A stretch of DNA of 35,358 nt, taken from positions 1-35,358 of the forward strand of contig JAHZBJ010000001.1 of NCBI GenBank assembly GCA_019423445.1, given 5' to 3'. Origin of the DNA: Oscillospiraceae bacterium (lineage in GTDB: Bacteria; Bacillota; Clostridia; Oscillospirales; Ruminococcaceae). A model generated the notes under the pieces. It worked only from the letters and a program-made list of their open reading frames with translations, had not been told where the DNA came from and ran no database searches. Numbering within the stretch: the first letter of the stretch is position 1; each line of letters begins with the position of its first letter. Of this stretch, positions 30,483 to 35,358 are shown in pieces. The position numbers were made by a program, and so were the translations under genes.

Positions 30483-31001
30483 TTATTTGGCGTTGGCCGC
30501 AGCCTTCTCCAGGGTAGCAAAGAAATCACCACAGGACATGGTGCAGGAAGAAGTGAGTTCAGCAACGTCGGGAACGTTGGTATGACCATTGGACTCCTTT
30601 ACCGCCATACCGGTGACGTCGGCGGGAGTCTTGCCCACAGAGTACTCCTCCAGGGCAGCAATCTGCTCATACCACTCCTTGCCAATGGAAGAAGCACCCT
30701 TCATGTTGTAGTTCTCCTTCAGTTCCTTCTTGGACTGAATGGAATCAGCCACGGTGACAGCGCCCTCGGTGGTGACGCTGGCCTTACACTGCATCACATC
30801 CCAGGAAACCCCCACGATCTTGCCATTGGAGTCCAGAGTGACAGCGCAGGCGGTGACATCGGCCTGAGTGCTGCCATCAGCGTCCACAGATGCATTGCTG
30901 CCGGTCATTCCAGCAACCATGCCCAGCCCCAGCTTCAGGGAGGGAGCGCTGCAGCCAGCTACCATAAGAAGCGCCAGAGTAAGAACAATCAGCTTTTTCA
31001 T
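30483..31001 (-). CDS. Small lipoprotein, FMN-binding-like, function unknown
   Basis: A 172-residue lipoprotein with signal MKKLIVLTLALLMVAGC (lipidated Cys17). The body has the feel of an FMN-binding-type domain: ADVTACAVTLDSNGKIVGVSWDVMQ as paired strands, then KKELKENYNMKGASSIGKEWYEQ and a helical end (SCGDFFATLEKAAANAK). Similar proteins are frequent in gut Clostridia. The flavin attachment motif (S/T)GA(S/T) is not clearly present; only KGASS resembles it, so covalent flavin is doubtful. It carries extra Cys residues (TACA, MQCK, SSCTMSC). It is divergent from apbE, an FMN transferase, and has a strong promoter and a candidate Rex site. ATG follows TTTGGAGG. Confidence 0.7.
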   Translation of the reverse strand: MKKLIVLTLALLMVAGCSAPSLKLGLGMVAGMTGSNASVDADGSTQADVTACAVTLDSNGKIVGVSWDVMQCKASVTTEGAVTVADSIQSKKELKENYNMKGASSIGKEWYEQIAALEEYSVGKTPADVTGMAVKESNGHTNVPDVAELTSSCTMSCGDFFATLEKAAANAK

Positions 31002-31043
31002 TTTTCATTTCCTCCAAATACTTTCCTACTTTTCCTTTGTCGA

Positions 31044-31063
31044 AATGTTAACCCTTTAACATT
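31044..31063. promoter_or_regulatory. Candidate Rex operator
   Basis: AATGTTAA-CCCT-TTAACATT is a perfect 8-bp inverted repeat with a 4-bp spacer. The inner TGTTAANNNNTTAACA matches the Clostridial Rex box TTGTTAANNNNTTAACAA in all but its two outermost bases. It lies about 13 bp downstream of the -10 box of the lipoprotein promoter, where a bound repressor would block transcription. Confidence 0.6.
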
Positions 31064-31075
31064 GCTGTAATTATT

Positions 31076-31104
31076 ATTATATTGTAATTGTTGTAAAATA
31101 TCAA
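31076..31104 (-). promoter_or_regulatory. Promoter of the lipoprotein gene at 30483
   Basis: Minus strand TTGATA (31099-31104), 17-nt spacer, TATAAT (31076-31081). Confidence 0.8.
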
Positions 31105-31213
31105 GTTTATTTTCCCAAAAAAATAAAACTTTTGGTGTCAAAATTGCACAATCGGTCCATTTTTTCGGGGGCGCGGTGGTTTTCTCCTTCCATCTTTCCT
31201 TTCCGCCGCCGCT

Positions 31214-31241
31214 TTGCGCCGGAAAAGATTTGTGGTATACT
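31214..31241 (+). promoter_or_regulatory. Promoter of apbE
   Basis: TTGCGC (31214-31219), 16-nt spacer, TATACT (31236-31241). The start codon is at 31287. Confidence 0.65.
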
Positions 31242-31286
31242 ATGTTTGTTTATCTTCGTATTATTCGGGAGGAGGTCCCCGTTTCC

Positions 31287-32396
31287 ATGAAAAAGCATCT
31301 GTTCCGGCGCCTCTGTTGCGCCGCCCTTTGTATCGTCTTGGCGGTGCTTTCAGCTTGCGGCGGCGATACCCCACAGACCGAATACCACAAATATACTACC
31401 CAGTTTTATGACACTTTTGACACCGTCGTTCAAATTACCGGCTACACCGAAACTCAGGAGGAGTTCGAGGGCTACGCCGAAGCCATCCACAGCCGCTTTC
31501 AGGAGCTGAACCAGCTTTACGACCGCTTCTACGAGTATTCCGGCGTTAACAATATCCGCACCATCAATCTCAACGCTGGCGTCGCCCCGGTGGCGGTGGA
31601 GGAGGAAATCCTGGACATGCTGGAGCTGGCCAAGGAGCTCTGTGAAAAAAGCGGCGGTAAAGTCAACATCGCCATGGGCCCGGTGTTGGAGATCTGGCAC
31701 AGCTATATGACCACCTACTCCGGCACCACCGCCCCGGCGGATGCTGTCCCCTCCCAGGAGGAGCTGGAGGCGGCAGCCCTTTACGCCGATCTGGACAAGG
31801 TTATCATCGACCGGGAGGCCGGCACCGTCTTTCTTGCGGAGCCGGGAATGGCCCTGGACGTGGGGGCGGTAGCCAAGGGCTACGCCGCCCAGCTGGTGGC
31901 TGACGAAATCTACGAGGCGGGATTCCACTCCTTCCTCATCAGCGCCGGGGGAAATGTGGTAGCCAAGGACCCGCCTCTGGACGGTATCCGGAACAGCTGG
32001 GGCATCGGCATTCAGGACCCCTTCGCCGACCCTTCCGACCCCGAGGGGAGTAACCTGGACGTGGTGTTTGTGGAAAACCAGTGCGTGGTCACCAGCGGCG
32101 ACTACCAACGGTACTACATGGCAGGGGACCGGCGGATCCACCACATTGTGGATTCCACCACCCTTCAGCCTGCCGACCACTTCCGTTCCCTGACAGTGGT
32201 GACCCAGGACTCCGGCCTGGCGGACTTCCTATCCACCTGTCTGTTTGTTATGGACTATGAAGAAGGCCGGGCCTTGGCGGAGGAAATGGGGGTTAAGGCC
32301 CTGTGGGTCTTCCCCGACGGGACAGTGGAATACACCGATGATCTTCTTCCCCTCCTCCGGGACAGAGGCGGCGCCACAGCGGCCATTGATCAATAG
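31287..32396 (+). CDS. apbE: FAD:protein FMN transferase (ApbE)
   Basis: A 369-residue lipoprotein (signal ending LSAC, lipidated Cys24) that attaches FMN from FAD to Thr/Ser of exported or membrane flavoproteins. Family marks are visible: YDTFDTVVQITGY at the start of the domain, the long middle VNIAMGPVLEIWHSY, the conserved LDVGAVAKGYAAQLVAD, FLISAGGNVVAKD, and VVTSGDYQRYYMAGDRRIHHIVDSTTLQP with the metal/FAD residues at the end. The start is ATG 31287 after GGGAGGAGG; a longer open frame has no signal peptide. No RNF or NQR flavoprotein target is in the window, though a flavin-like lipoprotein is next door. Confidence 0.95.
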   Translation: MKKHLFRRLCCAALCIVLAVLSACGGDTPQTEYHKYTTQFYDTFDTVVQITGYTETQEEFEGYAEAIHSRFQELNQLYDRFYEYSGVNNIRTINLNAGVAPVAVEEEILDMLELAKELCEKSGGKVNIAMGPVLEIWHSYMTTYSGTTAPADAVPSQEELEAAALYADLDKVIIDREAGTVFLAEPGMALDVGAVAKGYAAQLVADEIYEAGFHSFLISAGGNVVAKDPPLDGIRNSWGIGIQDPFADPSDPEGSNLDVVFVENQCVVTSGDYQRYYMAGDRRIHHIVDSTTLQPADHFRSLTVVTQDSGLADFLSTCLFVMDYEEGRALAEEMGVKALWVFPDGTVEYTDDLLPLLRDRGGATAAIDQ

Positions 32397-32406
32397 GAGG
32401 CTTACT

Positions 32407-32802
32407 ATGGGAAACTGGAACGAGATGAAAGAAAAGGCTGGCAACTTTGAAATCCGGAAAAGCTGGCAATACCTGCTCTATATCACAGTGGTCCTCCCGG
32501 TGGCGCTGTTCCTGCTGGCTTTTCTCCTGAAAAGCAACAGCTTGGGGGTCTCACTGGGGCGGATTTTCCACACCTACGGCCTCTATGTCTCCAACCCCAT
32601 CCCCAACTTTTCTCCCTTTAACGGCACCGGTGTGCTGGGGCTGGCGATTCTGATCTTCCTGGCAGTTTGGGCAGTGCGGCGGCGGGACTGGGCCGACCTG
32701 GGAATTACCCTGGCGCTGGGAGCAGCCAACGCCCTGTACTTCGCCATGGAGTGGAACTATGCCATTCTCCCCCTGCTGAACCTCTCCGGGAACCCCTTCT
32801 AA
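32407..32802 (+). CDS. Unknown small membrane protein following apbE
   Basis: Not recognised. A 131-residue protein with three or four hydrophobic segments: about 22-44 (YLLYITVVLPVALFLLAFLL), 75-92 (VLGLAILIFLAVWAV) and 98-120 (DLGITLALGAANALYFAMEW). The loop HTYGLYVSNPIPNFSPFNG is rich in aromatic and Pro residues. It starts 10 bp after apbE behind TAGGAGG, so the two are one transcript and the protein may work with a flavinylated partner. A strong terminator follows. Confidence 0.75.
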   Translation: MGNWNEMKEKAGNFEIRKSWQYLLYITVVLPVALFLLAFLLKSNSLGVSLGRIFHTYGLYVSNPIPNFSPFNGTGVLGLAILIFLAVWAVRRRDWADLGITLALGAANALYFAMEWNYAILPLLNLSGNPF

Positions 32803-32820
32803 GGCCCCTGGTTTTGGATA

Positions 32821-32858
32821 AAAAAGGCCCCTCACACCGACGCGTGAGGGGCCTTTTT
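32821..32858 (+). terminator. Terminator of the apbE operon
   Basis: AAAAAGGCCCCTCAC and GTGAGGGGCCTTTTT form a perfect 15-bp stem around an 8-nt loop. Confidence 0.92.
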
Positions 32859-32889
32859 CTGTTGTTTTGTTTCGGGGCAACCCAGGGGG

Positions 32890-33528
32890 TCAGAGAATCT
32901 CCTGCCCCTGAGCAGCTACCTTTTCCTTGGAGGCGCGCTCCTGCCGGGGCACCAGCCCCATCCGGACGCAGAAGGGAGCCGCAGCCTTGAGGAACAGGAA
33001 GAGCAGCACCGTCTCCACCGGCAGCAGCAGGAGGTTCTTGGTCAGTCCCTTAACCAGGTAGTAGTAATACCCTTTGCTGTAGAGGATGGCACTCCAAAGG
33101 GAGCCCATGGCCACGTTTACCAGGAGGTTCACCGACAGCTTGGCCCACAGGACCCGCCAGACGGTGAACCGGGCCCGGTAAAGGAAAAGCCCATAGAAGA
33201 AGGACCCCATCATGGTGGAGAGGACATACCCCGGGAAGAAGGGCCCGGTGGGGTTCACCAGGTACCCCAGGATATCGGCGGCAAAGCCGGAGAGGAGGCC
33301 CATCACCGGACCATAGATGGCAGCCCCCAGGCCGTTGATGAAAAAGCTGAAGAAGATGTGGAGGTTATCCCCCAGCGGGATGTAAAGGCCGCTGAGGACG
33401 ATACGCAGGGCCACCACCACTGCTGCCAGGGTGAGCATCCGGAGGTTCCGCAGCTCCCCCAGGGCGGTGCGCCAGTAGCTCCGGGACAGGGGGGAGGCCA
33501 GGGTCAGGGATTCAGCATTTTTGTACAA
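32890..33528 (-). CDS. folT: Folate ECF transporter S component (FolT-like)
   Basis: A 212-residue membrane protein with about six helices. It shows the start pattern of folate-type S components: ELRNLRMLTLAAVVVALRIVL, then LGDNLHIFFSFFINGLGAAIYGP, GLLSGFAADILGYLVNPTG and a late LPVETVLLFLFLK. S components catch the vitamin and hand it to a shared energising module encoded elsewhere. The start is TTG 33528 with AAAGGAG 9 nt upstream; the open frame goes on through the riboswitch, so longer starts are rejected. The THF riboswitch in the leader supports folate as the substrate. Confidence 0.9.
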   Translation of the reverse strand: MYKNAESLTLASPLSRSYWRTALGELRNLRMLTLAAVVVALRIVLSGLYIPLGDNLHIFFSFFINGLGAAIYGPVMGLLSGFAADILGYLVNPTGPFFPGYVLSTMMGSFFYGLFLYRARFTVWRVLWAKLSVNLLVNVAMGSLWSAILYSKGYYYYLVKGLTKNLLLLPVETVLLFLFLKAAAPFCVRMGLVPRQERASKEKVAAQGQEIL

Positions 33529-33631
33529 AAAAATACACTCCTTTCCAGTTGTGCATCGGTTTGTACCGTTGCACCGGGGCCCACGGCCCCCCGGAAGGCC
33601 CGGGAACTCCCAGGCTTCGGAGTGCAAGTAT

Positions 33632-33731
33632 GGTACAGCGGGATGCGGAGCCTCCACCGCAAGCGGAACGCTTTTCGTCTGTCCGGCAACTCCCCGTCCG
33701 GACAGCACTTGACGCGCAGGCTCCTACTCTG
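33632..33731 (-). promoter_or_regulatory. Tetrahydrofolate (THF) riboswitch
   Basis: On the minus strand the conserved blocks of the class I THF aptamer stand in order: GAGTAGGAGCC, GCGCGTCAAGTGCTG, paired arms TGTCCGG/CCGGACA, CGAAAAGCG, GCGGTGGAGGC, and the closing CGCATCCCGCT. The transcript starts about 35 nt upstream and folT begins about 105 nt downstream, with a GGTGCAACGGT/ACCGATGCAC-type stem (33549-33575) between aptamer and ribosome site as a possible switch. THF binding would lower expression of folate uptake. Confidence 0.88.
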
Positions 33732-33764
33732 TGTGTGTTCTCCTTCCAAAGAAGGGCGCTATCT

Positions 33765-33793
33765 ATCATAGCACCTTCTCCAGCGTTTTGCAA
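33765..33793 (-). promoter_or_regulatory. Promoter of folT
   Basis: Minus strand TTGCAA (33788-33793), 17-nt spacer, TATGAT (33765-33770). Confidence 0.7.
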
Positions 33794-33848
33794 CCCGGAA
33801 CAGAGCTTTTTCGCAGCGGGCATACCAGCGGGAGCGGAAAGGAAAAAC

Positions 33849-33874
33849 GCCCTCCCCCGGTGCCGGGGGAGGGC
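33849..33874 (-). terminator. Terminator after aspartate kinase
   Basis: GCCCTCCCCCGG and CCGGGGGAGGGC form a perfect 12-bp stem on a two-base loop; on the minus strand GTTTTTCC follows. It begins 22 nt past the stop. Confidence 0.9.
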
Positions 33875-33895
33875 GAGAAACAGGATCCGGAGATC

Positions 33896-35104
33896 TCAGT
33901 CGGTAACAAAGGCGTCATGAACGACGCGGAGGGCGCGCTCCCCGTCCTGGCGGTCGATAAGCACCGAGATCTTGATCTCGCTGGTGGCGATCATCTGGAT
34001 ATTGATGCTGGCGTCGGAGAGGGCCTCAAACATGGTGGCGGCGACGCCGGGATTGGACTCCATCCCCGCTCCCACCACCGACACCTTGGAGATATTGGTG
34101 TCGCAGACAATATCATGGGCGTTCAGGCGCGTCTTCAGCTCCTCCACCACCGCCATGGCTTCCTCGGTCTGGCTGTGGCTCACGGTAAAGGAGATATCCT
34201 TGGTGTTGTCCCGCCCCACCGACTGGAGGATGATATCCACGTTGACCTTTTTGGCCGCCAGGGCGGAAAAGATCCTGAAGGCGATACCGGGCACATCCTG
34301 GAGCCCGATGAGAGAGATGCGGGTGACGTGGTCGTCCTTGGCCACACCCTTGATGAGCATTTTTTCCACTTTGGCGACCTCCTTGATAACGGTTCCTGGT
34401 TTTTCTTCAAGACTGGAGAGAACCTCCAGGGGAACGTTGTACTTCTTTGCCATCTCCACGCTGCGGTTGTGAAGGACCTGGGCCCCCAGCGTGGCCAGCT
34501 CCAGCATCTCGTCGTAGGAGATCTCGCTAAGCTTCCTGGCACCAGGCACCAGCCGGGGATCGGCGGTGTAAACCCCGTCCACGTCGGTGTAGATCTGGCA
34601 GAGATCAGCCCGGCAGGCGGCGGCAATGGCCACAGCGCTGGTATCGGAGCCTCCCCGGCCCAGGGTGGTGATGTCGTCGTAGCGGTTCAGACCCTGAAAC
34701 CCCGCCACCACCACAATGTTTCCCTTGTCCAGCTCGTTGCGGAGACGCTCGGTCTCCACCCGGCGGATTCGGGAATTGCCGTGGGTGGAATCGGTGAGGA
34801 ATCCCGCCTGCCAGCCAGTGAGGGACTTCACCGGATACCCAAGCTTCTCGATGGCCATGGCCAGCAGGGCAATGGAGATCTGCTCCCCGGTGGAAAGAAG
34901 AACGTCCATCTCCCGCTTGCTGGCCTTGGGATTGATCTCCATGGCCTTTTCAATGAGTTCATCGGTGGTGTCCCCTTGGGCGGAGACAACCACCACCACG
35001 CTGTTGCCCTTGGCGTATGTATCGGTGACCCGGCGGGCTACATTCATCACCCGCTGAGCGTCCCGCACCGAGGACCCTCCGAATTTCTGCACAATAAGGC
35101 TCAT
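33896..35104 (-). CDS. lysC: Aspartate kinase
   Basis: A 402-residue enzyme that phosphorylates aspartate, the first step to lysine, threonine and methionine. The kinase part begins with IVQKFGGSSV and contains VVVSAQGDTTDELI, LLSTGEQIS, AGFQG, TTLGRGGSDTSAVAIA and YTDVDGVYTADPR. Two ACT domains (about 265-400) follow, with GIAFRIFSALAAKKVNVDII and VSVVGAGMESNPGVAATMF, so feedback control by lysine and/or threonine is expected. Length fits the single-function Firmicute type. ATG follows GGAAAG 5-6 nt upstream. Homoserine kinase lies 21 bp upstream on the same strand, so this is probably the last gene of a threonine operon. Confidence 0.96.
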   Translation of the reverse strand: MSLIVQKFGGSSVRDAQRVMNVARRVTDTYAKGNSVVVVVSAQGDTTDELIEKAMEINPKASKREMDVLLSTGEQISIALLAMAIEKLGYPVKSLTGWQAGFLTDSTHGNSRIRRVETERLRNELDKGNIVVVAGFQGLNRYDDITTLGRGGSDTSAVAIAAACRADLCQIYTDVDGVYTADPRLVPGARKLSEISYDEMLELATLGAQVLHNRSVEMAKKYNVPLEVLSSLEEKPGTVIKEVAKVEKMLIKGVAKDDHVTRISLIGLQDVPGIAFRIFSALAAKKVNVDIILQSVGRDNTKDISFTVSHSQTEEAMAVVEELKTRLNAHDIVCDTNISKVSVVGAGMESNPGVAATMFEALSDASINIQMIATSEIKISVLIDRQDGERALRVVHDAFVTD

Positions 35105-35125
35105 CTTTCCTATCCCCCTAACCTG

Positions 35126-35358
35126 TCATTCCACAGTCGAAAGCCTGGCCCCCTGGTTATCCGGCTCCAGCAGCTCCAACCGCCAGGCGCCGAACCCCTG
35201 GCCGTCCATCCAGCACCGCAGGTGCTGGGCAAAGCCGGCGTTCTGGGTCCCCACAACAGCCATAAGGGTGGAGCCCGCCCCGCTGATATAGGCGCAGTAG
35301 GCGCCGAATTCCAGGGCACAGTCCATCACCTTCCCCGCCCCGGGGATCAGCCCCAGGC
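35126..35358 (-). CDS. thrB: Homoserine kinase, C-terminal part
   Basis: Only the last 77 codons are in the window; the gene continues past the right edge. The visible part, LGLIPGAGKVMDCALEFGAY then CAYISGAGSTLMAVVG, matches the C-terminal glycine-rich SGAG(S/P)T motif of homoserine kinases in the GHMP family, which make O-phosphohomoserine for threonine synthesis. Its stop is 21 bp before the aspartate kinase start. GHMP enzymes share this motif, so the specific name rests on the operon partner. Confidence 0.82.
   Translation of the reverse strand, partial: LGLIPGAGKVMDCALEFGAYCAYISGAGSTLMAVVGTQNAGFAQHLRCWMDGQGFGAWRLELLEPDNQGARLSTVE

Noticed and set aside
1..35358. CRISPR arrays, insertion sequences, tRNA or rRNA genes
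   Set aside because: None was seen by reading both strands; repeats present are short or belong to coding beta-helix turns and hairpins.

Overview
The window reads as a chromosomal segment of a GC-rich, spore-forming Firmicute, most like the Oscillospiraceae (the Flavonifractor/Lawsonibacter type). The reasons are SpoVG, a glmS ribozyme, a THF riboswitch, a CarD-like regulator, a C_GCAxxG_C_C family protein, an Mrp ATPase, an ECF folate transporter component, and strong AGGAGG ribosome sites with sigma-A type promoters. No phage genes, insertion sequence, integrase, CRISPR array or tRNA gene was seen.

Layout. 1-3147 holds a polyamine ABC transporter operon (potABCD, minus strand) behind a consensus promoter. 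3315-4549 has a DUF5662 protein and a membrane-anchored Ig-like protein. 4684-7255 has a siroheme/4Fe-4S reductase-like protein and a cardiolipin synthase, then a CarD-like regulator whose C-terminal part looks lost. 8091-10218 holds an Mrp/C_GCAxxG pair and a YitT-like membrane protein. 10571-12940 is glmS with a glmS ribozyme in a leader of about 520 nt. 13079-15712 holds spoVG, 5-formyl-THF cyclo-ligase, a small GtrA protein, smpB and the tmRNA gene. 15848-16794 is a small AT-richer patch with two unknown membrane proteins, each with its own promoter.

16846-29645 looks like a cell-surface region. A two-component system (16976-18894) precedes an operon of VTC-domain protein, DUF4956 membrane protein, a large beta-helix lipoprotein of the Cthe_2159 type, a GT2-GtrA fusion, a phosphodiester glycosidase-like protein and a membrane protein (19109-24892). 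Opposite, on the minus strand, a second operon (25013-29546) has a PIG-L deacetylase, another GT2-GtrA fusion, another phosphodiester glycosidase-like protein and a membrane-anchored protein. Similar TTAA boxes lie in the promoter of the two-component system and in that of the VTC operon, which suggests the system controls itself and the VTC operon. Two copies of the GT2-GtrA plus phosphodiester-glycosidase pair in convergent operons suggest an envelope glycan pathway. This is the best candidate here for an undescribed system.

29900-32802 is a redox-flavoured block: a small coiled-coil membrane protein, a lipoprotein with a candidate Rex operator just after its promoter, and a divergent apbE flavin transferase with a small membrane protein. 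32890-33793 is a folate ECF transporter S component under a THF riboswitch. The window ends with aspartate kinase and the 3' end of homoserine kinase (threonine/lysine synthesis). All functional calls come from reading motifs; no database search was run.
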